Assembly: GCA_011800155.1 (NCBI GenBank)
Contig: CM022369.1
Span: 2,170,001 to 2,234,000 of the forward strand
Direction of reading: 5' to 3'
Length of the DNA: 64,000 bases
Origin: Flammulina velutipes
Lineage: Eukaryota > Basidiomycota > Agaricomycetes > Agaricales > Physalacriaceae
Shown: positions 49,992 to 59,230 of the stretch, one piece after another
Layout of the letters: each line of letters opens with the position of its first letter
How positions within the stretch are numbered: position 1 is the stretch's first letter
Position numbers and translations under genes: made by a program
Notes under the pieces: model-generated
Told to the model about the DNA's origin: nothing
Seen by the model: only the letters and a program-made list of their open reading frames with translations
Database searches by the model: none

Positions 49992-50857
49992 ATGTTTGCC
50001 TCGTCTATGATCCAAATCGCCTTGGGCACAACATCGCTCTTAGCTAGCATCATATCTCCCGTCGCGGCATCTCCATACGCCCTTCCTATGCCTCTCGCCA
50101 AGCTCGATTTCCCTCGTTCTTTCTCGTCGGCATCCATCGACGCAAAAGCCCAGCCCAACACTTCCTTCGATGTTGCCAGAGCCGCTATGCCATACCCTGT
50201 TGATATCAACCACATGGAACCTCGCGAGGACTTCAGCGATCTTATCTCCCGACTGTTAACGAGTAGCTCACAGTTTGGTGAGTAATTTCGTCTCGCCTTA
50301 ACAGTTTAACATACTGACGTCCGTATAGGCGCTCTTAGCCAGCAAGCGTCTTCAGTCCAGGCGAACGACGTCCAATACCAACAGCAAGCTGTTGACTCTC
50401 TCGCCTCGCTGGAGTCCCTTCTTCAAGAAACCCATGCTGTTCTCGCACCTTACACTGCGAAGGGACTCGCCAACTACGACAAGGACGTGCCTTTCGAGAC
50501 GGCGCTCAAGGACATCGTCAACGTCTCCAAGGCAACTCTCTTGGCGATATACAAGATAACCAACGCATTGCCCATATTGGGTCCTCTCCTTGGCCCAAGT
50601 AAGTCTCCGGTGTCATCAGTGCTGTATGTTTGCTAATTGAACTAGGCGTCTATGCTCTCAAATGCGTTCTCGAGGACATTCTCGATATCTTGGAGAACAT
50701 TACGGACGGCGTCCTTAATCCTTTCAAGTCTCTCCTTGTGGCGACTATCAACGCTTACGGGTTGTTTGCATGTGGCCCGGGCGCGCTAGACCTTGGTATA
50801 ATGTGTCTGAACCTGAACCTTGACCTTGGTAGTGGTGGTCTTTTACCAGGATTGTAG
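49992..50857 (+). CDS. Secreted fungal protein of unknown function
   Basis: Three exons (introns 50278-50328 and 50599-50645) give 255 residues. The N-terminus MFASSMIQIALGTTSLLASI is a signal peptide with probable cleavage after PVAAS. A low-complexity propeptide-like part follows, then a helical domain (YQQQAVDSLASLESLLQETH, LKDIVNVSKATLLAIYKITN) with alternating hydrophobic runs and the end DLGIMCLNLNLDLGSGGLLP. Only three cysteines remain in the mature part. I do not recognise a family, although small secreted helical proteins of this kind are frequent in mushrooms. It lies next to the CPL1-like secreted protein on the same strand. Confidence 0.72.
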
Positions 50858-51068
50858 ATGAATCTGCGCTGGTCGCTTCGCACGGACTATTTTTTCACAA
50901 ATTGTATTCTAACCTGCACACTGTATCTCCTAACCTGTACGCACACTGTATCACAAGCTAGTCATTGATTTGTATTCCTGATACCCTCCGAATTTGGCAG
51001 CAACTGTTATGATTATTATGGGTGTAACGTGTGGTATGAAGCAGTCCAAAATAAATGCGTCAATAATA

Positions 51069-51812
51069 CTATTCTTCAGCGAGCCAATCCTCAGCGAGAT
51101 AGCCAACGTATGGTAGATGGTATCTTGACAGTACGCTGCCAGATGCATCTACAAACGCCCGAAAGCTACAGATTGTGAATCGGTGAGAATGCAGACCGTA
51201 TTGTACGACGTACGCCATGAACAATTGGAGTGCGACGATAGCGAATGTGAAGAGTGAACGCAGCCATTGCCAAAAGCCGAAGAGCGACATGAAAATACGC
51301 ACAACGAGCAGAGGCGTCGTCAGTAGGGCCGCTTGATACCCTACGAAAAGGTGAGTGTGTCGAGTGAAACAAGGGCGCTTTAACTAACCATGAAATCGAA
51401 CATAGTCGTTCTGCGTTTCTAGGATGAGAATTAGGAAGGCTGAACAGATATCAACAGAATGCAAGAGTATTGAACAATAGGCCAAACCAGAGATAGGACC
51501 AAGGACGTAGGTGAATGCAGCCAGGACGTCGACTCTGAGGGGTATGCGTGTGAGCCAGACGTTTTGCTGACTTTCGGCAGCCTCCACGGCGCCTGCACCG
51601 CCAGCTTGGGATGTACCAAAGGTAGGGATGCCGCCAGATTGATAGGACGTCTCAGCAGCGCTGGGAAACCATGCTCTCGATGTTCGCGGCGCGGACAAGC
51701 TGGGCGGGTCGTCCGGAGGAGGCGCCTACAGAGAGATTGGTTCGTGAAAAGGCCAGAATATAAGCATTCAAGAACTAACATAAGGCGCAAACGAGGCAAG
51801 GTTGGACGACAT
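51069..51812 (-). CDS. UPF0132/Tic20-like small membrane protein
   Basis: Three exons (introns 51726-51779 and 51341-51388) give 213 residues. The first 90 are disordered and Ser/Pro-rich. The rest holds about four hydrophobic segments: VLAAFTYVLGPISGLAYCSI, a second span to the conserved ETQNDYVRFHGYQAALL, then TPLLVVRIFMSLFGFWQWL and LFTFAIVALQLFMAYVV. The pattern LGP...NDYVRFHxxQ is that of UPF0132/DUF4870 membrane proteins. Their function is unknown. The C-terminus (LPYVGYLAEDWLAEE) is acidic and cytosolic by inference. Confidence 0.78.
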
Positions 51813-52078
51813 TATCTGAAATGGAGTTAGCAGCCATTTAGACATATACGGCCAGGCAACCCACCGAGATGGTGGTTCGCTGTCAGGCGTGCTTACGTTT
51901 TCGGCAAATTCCGAGCTACTGTACAGTCCAGGGCAAGCCACAACTTGTTGTCCTTTCCTCATCGTTATTATCGGCACCGGCTCGCCGTCTTCAAGAACAC
52001 GGTACGTATCGTCGCCTTCGTCGAGCTCGCTTGCTCATCGTTGTCTCCGCCCAGCTTCGACCACCTCGTCCCTAAAAA

Positions 52079-52651
52079 ATGGTGAGAACAGGCCTCATCG
52101 CTGTCGCAGCAGCCATCCTAAAAACACTTCAATCTAGGCCGACTCTTCAGCCCCCGTCACTCTGCGCACGCGCAAATTCATCACCAACCGTCTCCTTGCC
52201 CGCCGTCAATTCGTGCTCGATGTCCTCCACCCATCCCGCGCAAACGTCTCCAAGGGAGAGCTCTCAGAGAAGCTCGCAGCCTTGTACAAGACCCAGAAGG
52301 AGCGCGTAGTGACCTTTGGTTTCCGGACACAATTCGGTGGTGGACGCAGCACTGGATTTGCCCTGATTTACGATGATGAGGCATCGCAGAAAAAATTTGA
52401 GCCCAAGTACAGGCTAGTCCGAGTGCGTCTTGCTCTTGCCTCCTACGCTGGGATATAGGTGCTCATGCAATTTAACAGTCCGGCTTGGCAACCAAAGTCG
52501 ACAAAGCGTCCCGCAAACTCAGGAAAGAGCGGAAGAACAGAGCGAAGAAGGTGCGCCACAATACATCCCTGTCTTGTGCATTTCCAACTCGTTTTCTTAG
52601 TTCCGTGGCACAAAGAAGGTCAAGGCTGCGGAAGCACCGAAGAAGAAGTAA
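52079..52651 (+). CDS. RPS24: 40S ribosomal protein eS24 (RPS24)
   Basis: Four exons give 136 residues. The first coding exon is only the ATG (52079-52081), followed by intron 52082-52137; the others are 52423-52478 and 52551-52600. The protein reads [20 protein letters not shown], then [39 protein letters not shown] and a basic tail ending KAAEAPKKK. These are the hallmarks of eS24 of the small ribosomal subunit. The upstream region is pyrimidine-rich, as usual for ribosomal-protein genes. Splicing right after the start codon is common among ribosomal-protein genes. Confidence 0.96.
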
Positions 52652-52911
52652 TCCTCCTTCTCTCTGCTCGCAGTTACTTTCTTCTCGTTTTGGATTGTTC
52701 GTGATGAGAGACGAAGCGGGAGGCGACACAGCTGTAATCGATTTCGCAAACCACCCATCATGTGTATTGTATGCCACCCCATCTTATTTCACACATGCAT
52801 ATGCCAAACGAGATCCAAAGCAACAAAAACCATAGAGATTAGGATGAATGCTACACGACGGGTATAATTATGAAGGAGAATACACTGCAAGAAAACTGAC
52901 GCTCTACTGCT

Positions 52912-54479
52912 CTAAAATCCAGTTTTCCTATGAATGATATCCGGGTCCTCCTGATATTCCTCTGCCGATACCCACATCTAGCGACGCGCGTTAGTATCAA
53001 ATACAGACGCAGTCAAGTCGTGCGTACCTTCTTAAAGGTACTCAGACCCGCAAGGATAGAACCACCTATCCATGTTGAATATTTGCGCTCTGGTGGGGCG
53101 TATATCTTAATCTTGACATCCTTGAGTGCCAGTTTCTTGACTTCGTTCAGCAGGCGGTCACCGAATCCTAGCGAGATGCCGTTAGCGACTTCCACAGCAC
53201 ACGCACGCCACAAACCTCTGCAAAGAGTGCTTCCACCGCTGAGAACAATGTTCGAAAACAAGCTCTTGCGGAGGTCGAGATCTACCCTATTGATAGAATC
53301 AACAACGACTTGGTGCACGCCTGCGTATTCTTGGCCAATTAGCTCGGGGTTGAACAGGATCTCGGGTGCACGGAAACGTTCAGAACCGAGCTACAGAAAT
53401 CGAATGTCAGTTTTCTCCATGCCCGGACACGCGCGATGCACTGACCTGCACGACGTTACCGTCAGGCAATTTGAACTCTTCTGACCGTCCGCTTGAGTCC
53501 TTCTCTTCTTTCGCGGGGTTGAGCGCAACGTAGCAGCATTTCTCTTTAATCGTCCGTACGACTTCGCGTTCAGCCGTTGTGTGGAGATGGTGTCCTGACT
53601 TTCGTAGAAGCAACTGAAGATGATCTGTAACGTCTCTAAAGGAAGCAATGAGGCGGAGAATTTGACGGAAGCAATATGCATTGCTACCTTCCGGCAACGT
53701 CAACGCGACGTATGGCATGAGGCATCGAAAAGCCTTCAAAGACGGGAACTGCGTGTGTCACACCATCGCCTGAATCGAGCACGATACCTGTTGTTCGACC
53801 TGATGAATATCTAGCGAAAATGCATAAGATGATAGCTTCAAGGATTGCAGTCAACGCACAGAGATAGGACAGCCTGAACAGAGTTGAATAATGCAGGAAC
53901 ATTGAACGTGTCAAAGAATATCTGCGCCGCAACGTCGCGATTGCTCCTGGGATTTAGAGGTGCCTCTGTCAGTAGTACTGGATGCTGCTCGTCGTGAGAA
54001 CTGAGTGCAGTGGCCAGATATCGATAGGACGAACCTCTTCGCTCAGCGTGCCCAGCTCTTCACTGTACACCCACTGCCATATGCGTTCCATGTCGTCCCA
54101 GTCGGTGACGATACCGTGTTCCATAGGGTACTTGATCTTGAGCAGACCGCGAAACTCTTGCGCGCGTCGACCGATGAAAACATCGCCCTCCAGCGCGCCT
54201 GCCATTACGCGTATATGCTTTGGCCGTCCAACACTGTAAGAGAAAACAGAGAAAATTGAACCGTTTGGGACTGGCATCTAGAGGTGATCCTAACCATGGA
54301 GACGCACAAGGACGGGAAGAAACATTTTGGATGGTCTTGACCTGCAAAGCCTGCCTTGATTGTGCCAGAGCCCTGTGTGGAACGGTTGGCATCGTTGAAA
54401 GAGGAGAATAAAATATGAGCAGACGTTGTCTATAACGACCGGCTGGTTGGTGAGCACGTCGTCGTCCATGGTGAGCAAC
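52912..54479 (-). CDS. ARP1: Actin-related protein 1 (centractin, dynactin)
   Basis: A multi-exon gene for about 380 residues. [15 protein letters not shown] is joined over an intron to [11 protein letters not shown], the first nucleotide-binding loop; [20 protein letters not shown], the second loop [16 protein letters not shown] and [19 protein letters not shown] follow. The last exon is [20 protein letters not shown]. The [10 protein letters not shown] start and the [13 protein letters not shown] insert separate Arp1 from actin. Arp1 forms the short filament of dynactin that couples dynein to cargo and is needed for nuclear migration in hyphae. ATG 54479 is the first available and matches the family start. 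Confidence 0.94.
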
Positions 54480-54534
54480 ACGAGAAATAAAGGAGACAGA
54501 TGGTGGTAGAAAGCGTCGACCCAATTTGGACTTT
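54480..54534. promoter_or_regulatory. 55-bp divergent promoter Arp1 / membrane protein
   Basis: Only 55 bp lie between two divergent ATGs, the shortest head-to-head spacing in the window. There is no TATA box. Overlapping or very short 5' leaders are implied. Confidence 0.55.
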
Positions 54535-55262
54535 ATGTTCTTGACTTGTTTCCACCAGCATCTCTTAGCGCTTTGCTTTCTTCTGGCTTGCCTTGGACCG
54601 GTCAGCGCAGACTTGAAGAAATGGCAGGCAACTAGTTTCTGCAAATGTACGTCGTCCCTGCGCTCTAAGGCGCGACGCCAACACTGCGCACAGGCATCTG
54701 CTTCCAGTCCAACTATACTATTCTGCATCTCAACTTTCCGGACCAGCCTTCGCAGCCATGCCTCTCGTGCACGAAACAGTGGTGTCTGAATCAGAATCTG
54801 CCCATATGCACAGGTGCGACCTTGGGCGACACAGATCCAGATATTGCAACAGGAAAGGAAGGCGACGTTGAAGCGAGATGCTTTCGTGCGTAGGCGCCTC
54901 TCCCTGATCGCAGCATCGCTCACGAACGCACAGAACGAGATTCTCCCCGAGACCAGCTTGTCGTCACACTCTTCCTCCTCGTCGTATTCGGGCTCCTGCT
55001 AGGCGCCGGTATCAAGAGTAGGATGCTCAAAGCTGGATTCGATCCCAATGTTCCCTTGGATGCTGGTCGTCGCTGGTGGGAGGTACGTCGGCTCATTTCA
55101 CGTCCTCAATTCTTCTTAAATCCCGCCCAGGACTGGACTCCCCGCCGACAGTTTCAAGAAATCCGTCTTCCCCGTTTCCCGTTGAGCAGATATCGAACTC
55201 CCGAAGAGGCAGAGTATATTCCAGTAGCAGAGACACCCACTCTTCCTACCTATCACCATTGA
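54535..55262 (+). CDS. Orphan type I membrane protein with Cys-rich lumenal part
   Basis: Four exons (introns 54647-54693, 54886-54933, 55083-55130) give 194 residues with an exact codon sum. A signal peptide (LLALCFLLACLGPVSA) leads to a small lumenal domain with about nine cysteines (FCKCICFQSNYTILHLNF with an N-glycosylation sequon, then PCLSCTKQWCLNQNLPICTG). One transmembrane span follows (LVVTLFLLVVFGLLLGAGI) and a basic, Pro-rich tail of about 65 residues with the aromatic WWEDWTPRRQF. I do not recognise the family. The layout suggests a secretory-pathway or vacuolar membrane protein. It is divergent from ARP1. Confidence 0.75.
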
Positions 55263-55350
55263 CGCTGATTTCTTGTGGTATTTGTACGATCTATATTAAA
55301 GTTGATGATTGAGTTGTCTTGGCACATTATCTTGACTTTATACCACCACG

Positions 55351-55720
55351 ATGGGCTCAATATGTTCAAAGTCGGGCAATCATTCTGAGGGAACAACCGT
55401 CCTGCCACGTCCCAATCGCTCAGGTCCGAACTCGAGAACAGCAAATAACGAGGAAGCACGAGCTGCTAGAGCGGAGGCTGCGGAACAACGCTTGAAAGCT
55501 GTTAGTAGACTTGACACTGTCGACTGGCATCGACGATTGACACCTGTCGCTTTAGACGCAAGCAAGAGGGACCAATGCTGCAAATCCGAACAAGGGCAAG
55601 CTGGCATCTCAAGCCAACAAGCCTGCCAAACTAACACCGGAAGCTCCTCAGGACCAGAGACTAGTGGTATGTCCCCTTTATTATCTACATCTACTCGAGC
55701 TTACATGACAGTGGGATTAA
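55351..55720 (+). CDS. Small SVIP-like Cdc48/p97-interacting protein
   Basis: Three exons (introns 55501-55555 and 55667-55711) give 89 residues. The start MGSICSKSG has Gly2 and Cys5, fit for N-myristoylation and palmitoylation. Residues RAARAEAAEQR fit the VCP-interacting motif RX5AAX2R exactly, as in animal SVIP, gp78 and UBXD1. After the first intron the frame reads TQARGTNAANPNKGKLASQA and the last three residues after the second intron complete DQRLVWD. SVIP binds the p97 N-domain and damps ER-associated degradation. I infer a membrane-tethered Cdc48 regulator. It is too short and too split for most gene finders; the splice model is supported by an exact codon count and consensus sites. 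Confidence 0.82.
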
Positions 55721-55932
55721 TACTTTGAATTACTTCCTGGAGAGACGATGGACTTGTGTATACCAATCGACCACCACTATCTACTTTAATTTGCGCCACG
55801 TCGGATAATGATCACGGGATCAAGACTCGATCGCTCCTCACTCCTTTGGACCGTGCACTCCCCATCCTTGCATGATAAAAAAGATCCTACAATGAATCAC
55901 GTCAATATTTCTCTCTACCAGGACAATCACAC

Positions 55933-58151
55933 TCACCATTTGAGTCTATCAGGGCGGAAGATATGGAACGTCAGCAGCCAGATAGCTGAAAACAACCGTC
56001 AGTAACCAGGATGATGTACGACCGGAGGAAACTCACTCAATTCGGCGTACGTAAAAAAACCGAGTGCACCTCCTTTGGCGCCACTCTTTATGAAGCGTAC
56101 GACATCAACCCAGAGTTTCATGTCTTTAGGCGACGGTCGGGCCGCAGGATCCATGATGAGGGTAAGCAAAATACGACAATCTGAATTGTTTCAACTCAGA
56201 TAACAGCAAAGGAATGCAAGGAGACCAACGTACATATACCTATATGGCTATACATCGACAGTTTGGTGAGTGACCCCCTTAAGCTCAAGAACTAGAGGAC
56301 AAGACTTACACATGACCGCTGAATAGAATGTCAGGCCATGAACAGATACATGAGCAAGGTATGACAGAACTCACACTGTCCCAATGGCATTCACATATGC
56401 CGAGTTGGTGGTAAGCACACTCCAGTCTTCAGTGCTAAAATTTTGAAGATACAAGTTCGGTCGCTACGTGGATTGTCAGTCGATGGCTCCGACAAACAGG
56501 ACGCCACACACGTCGTAGTCCTCAGGAAACACAGTCTCTTCATCTTCGAAAAAGTCGATCTTCGGTTTCTTGAATCCAGTGGCCAACACTATTAGATCGG
56601 CCTGGATAACTCTCTCTGACTCTTGATCATTCTTGTCGAAGTTTCCACGTTTGCGACCTCGGAAGACAACTCCCTTGCCATCATCGCTGAATCCTAGAGT
56701 CTCGCCGCGTATGTACTTACATCGTTGCTCCCGTATGTGCTTAAAGAACGTATCGTTGACGACCGGAGTGCCCTCAAACAGACCTGCTCCGTTGTCTGGG
56801 ACGAGGTCTTCGACTCCACGGTAATGAACGAATTTCAGCAGGCCTTCCCATAGAAAGCTGCGGAGGATTGGCTTGAAAACGCGATAGTCGTAAAACACTC
56901 ACCTCAGCGGCATCTCTCGACCGAAGGGTTGACAAGCAATCAGGCTGTCAATCACAAAATTGCGGGGAATTATCCACTTGTCAGCCCGAGCAAGCATTAG
57001 CACCTCTGGCGGATCGTAGGAATATCCTTTTTCTAAATTTTTGGTCAGGTGAGGACGGTACTAACGGCAATAACACTTACTTGAATTATAGACATTCTCC
57101 ATGACCCATTCGACGGCCTCAACACCGCTGGCGCCACTTCCAACGACCACGATGCGCCCCATCTTCCTCACAATTTCGTCATCCAAGCTATCCAGCTCAG
57201 ACGAGTGGATAATGATGGGTTTCTTAGTGTCATGACTGTGTTTCTCGTTATCTCCGTCCGACGCGAGCGAGTCCTTCATCTCCTCAGCCCATTTGGGAAA
57301 CTGAGAAGGTCCGCAAGTGCCAATGGTAACGATGAGCCCGTCGTATAGAGTCGATTGGTCGTTGTTCACAATCCACCTGCTTCGCTCCATGTCCTTGCTT
57401 CCCTCGTACAATTCACGAGGAGCACGTCGGACAGAGGTAACAGGCGTCTTATGACAATCTCAGAAGGACCAAAGACGGATAATCATGAGCACGCACATCG
57501 AATTTGGTACGAGAATCAAGATTGTACTGCTTCCAAATCTTCTCGATCTCTGGGGCGTGTCAGGAGAATAAAACACATCATACCAGGTCCTGACGTACCT
57601 CCGAGGATTTCATCGCGCTGAGGGAACCCACGCCGCCAAAGGACTCCAGGATGGAAGCTATTTTAGGCTGCTCAGATACAAAGTATCAAAGTAGCACCAA
57701 TTCTTACCGGTACAAGGACGAATTGAGTTGCAATCCACTTGTACGATTCACGTTTCTCCAGATACCACCAAGACCTTTTTCACGCGATGCCTGTTCGAAG
57801 ATGGTGACGTCGAAGTTATGGCCTATGCATTGTCTTGAGGAGAGTAAGCTGCTGCATGCAACGGACACTGATCACATACGCAGCGCTGGAAATGCCTGTC
57901 AGACCCGCGCCAACCACAGCGATCTTGCCGTATGGCTTGGTCGGGTACTCTTTGGAACACGGTAGAGGCTGTGCGTAAAGTAGTGTGAGATAATATACAG
58001 AAGGAAGACTATGGCATACCGGTTGAAATATTGGTATTATGAACGTCTTTTGAACAAGAACATACACCAGATTAATGGCGTGTACTATCCAGGTCAAGGG
58101 ATTGAGAAGACTCAGAAAGCTTGACGCGGTACCCTTCTCTAACAGAGACAT
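55933..58151 (-). CDS. Flavin-binding monooxygenase (FMO-like)
   Basis: A multi-exon gene for roughly 590 residues. It begins MSLLEKGTASSFLSLLNPL with a hydrophobic N-terminal segment (TWIVHAINLVYVLVQ). The FAD-binding site follows as IAVVGAGLTGISSAA (GxGxxG), later the NADPH site RIVVVGSGASGVEAVEWV, and the FMO-type motif LIVLATGFKKPKIDFF. The last exon is IWLLTFHIFRPDRLKW, ending at TGA 55933. Such enzymes add oxygen to nucleophilic N or S atoms, or act as Baeyer-Villiger enzymes; the substrate cannot be told. The N-terminal hydrophobic stretch suggests ER anchoring. It is divergent from an MFS transporter across about 1.1 kb. Confidence 0.88.
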
Positions 58152-58284
58152 GGTGGTGGTGGTGGTGATAGTGGAGGTGCACAACGCGACTTAACAATTT
58201 GGCGCCACTCGCCCGTGACGCGTTTGATGACGCATGATTCAAAAATACGTGAACTCGGAGTTTTGATGTCAATGAATAACTGCT

Positions 58285-58290
58285 TATAAA
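58285..58290 (+). promoter_or_regulatory. TATA-like element in FMO upstream region
   Basis: The plus strand reads TATAAAATATA from 58285; the complement is also TATA-like. It is 134 bp upstream of the FMO ATG on the minus strand and about 70 bp upstream of the putative small gene at 58359. Confidence 0.4.
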
Positions 58291-58358
58291 ATATACGGGA
58301 CCCAACGCTTGCTGATAGTTATTGCTTATTGTCCTAGTGCTCTTCAGACTCAGAGGGT

Positions 58359-58694
58359 ATGGGGGTGAGTAAGTATAGGAACCAGCACGAGCAAGTGAAG
58401 TTATCTGATCCGAACGGAGCGACAACCACCGAGATCAGACGAGGTTGAACGTCAATACCACGTTGGCAGGCAAACAAGCCTGAACAAGTACTTGCCGGCA
58501 GTCACGATTATAGTGTTTGGAGCAATGCTGCTGTGGTACTTGAATTATTCCTTGTAAGTAGCAGCCTGGAATTTTGATATCATGACTTGAACGACCATAT
58601 CTAATACGCTCTTCTTCACAGTTTCGGATATAAATCCCATCAGCTGACAGGCGAGGTTCTTGTCTGCGCACCCGGACTTGAAACTTGGCCGTGA
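58359..58694 (+). CDS. Possible 62-residue single-span membrane protein
   Basis: This is a tentative model. Exon 1 is ATG GGG; intron 58365-58443 has a strong donor (GTGAGT) and a weak acceptor; exon 2 encodes VERQYHVGRQTSLNKYLPAV and a hydrophobic span VTIIVFGAMLLWYLNY; intron 58554-58621 is canonical (GTAAGT...CACAG); exon 3 reads FFGYKSHQLTGEVLVCAPGL and stops at 58694. The sum is an exact 63 codons and a TATA element lies 70 bp upstream. I know no family for it. It could equally be a coincidence in the FMO upstream region, so confidence is low. Confidence 0.3.
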
Positions 58695-59060
58695 AACTCC
58701 GTGTTGAATCTACCAGAGTGAACACCACTGTAAAGAGGTGGTGAGTGTTGACTGCAGCGCCTTCATGGGCATGCAGCCCCCTCCAACCCACCAGTCCTCT
58801 GAAATTCACTGACAACAACGGGTCAAAGTGTGCTCATCAAGGCTTGGAGTTGCCATTTTCCTTCGGCTTCTTACTAGTCGCGCACACCGCACGTTCCATG
58901 CGTCTAGAACAAGGGTCCGCACCCGTAGGCATCCGAAGGTGGATTCAACTCCACTGCCTCTGCATTTAATAGAGTAACATACAAAGGTACTTGGTGGCAA
59001 TATTGGCGATAACCGTTGACTCGGGCGGAAACCTGTTCCGTGTATGAATCATCCGTGCAT

Positions 59061-59119
59061 CTTATCTGACAACATCCAATACACGCTTTTTATCAGATAA
59101 GTTACCCCATCACGATAAG
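59061..59119 (+). promoter_or_regulatory. GATA-factor / CCAAT cluster
   Basis: Three GATA motifs lie within 59 bp: CTTATC at 59061-59066, ATCAGATAA at 59092-59100 and GATAAG at 59114-59119. A CCAAT box at 59076-59080 is 11 bp before ATCAGATAA. ATCWGATAA is the known site of iron-responsive GATA repressors (SreA, Fep1, Urbs1 type), and CCAAT at such a distance is used by the CBC:HapX complex in ascomycetes. Regulation by iron or nitrogen is inference. Confidence 0.5.
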
Positions 59120-59158
59120 GAACAAGATGAAACGGGACAGTGGCAGCTCTGAGGCTCC

Positions 59159-59166
59159 TATATATA
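59159..59166 (+). promoter_or_regulatory. TATA box of MFS transporter gene
   Basis: TATATATA lies 72 bp upstream of the ATG at 59231, downstream of the GATA/CCAAT cluster. Confidence 0.6.
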
Positions 59167-59230
59167 CGAATTTCGGGAATATGGTACAAACGCCAATTTG
59201 CCCCGCTGTAGCTTGTCTCCTACCATCATC

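Larger units (their letters stand above)
58695..59230. other. Promoter region of MFS transporter gene
   Basis: This 536-bp stretch lies upstream of the MFS gene. It carries a GATA/CCAAT cluster at 59061-59119 and a TATA box at 59159-59166. Open frames in it lack any coding support. Confidence 0.5.

Noticed and set aside
58435..58818. Minus-strand open frame of 127 codons in the FMO/MFS spacer
   Set aside because: No domain, no promoter signal and no introns in a genome where nearly all genes have them.
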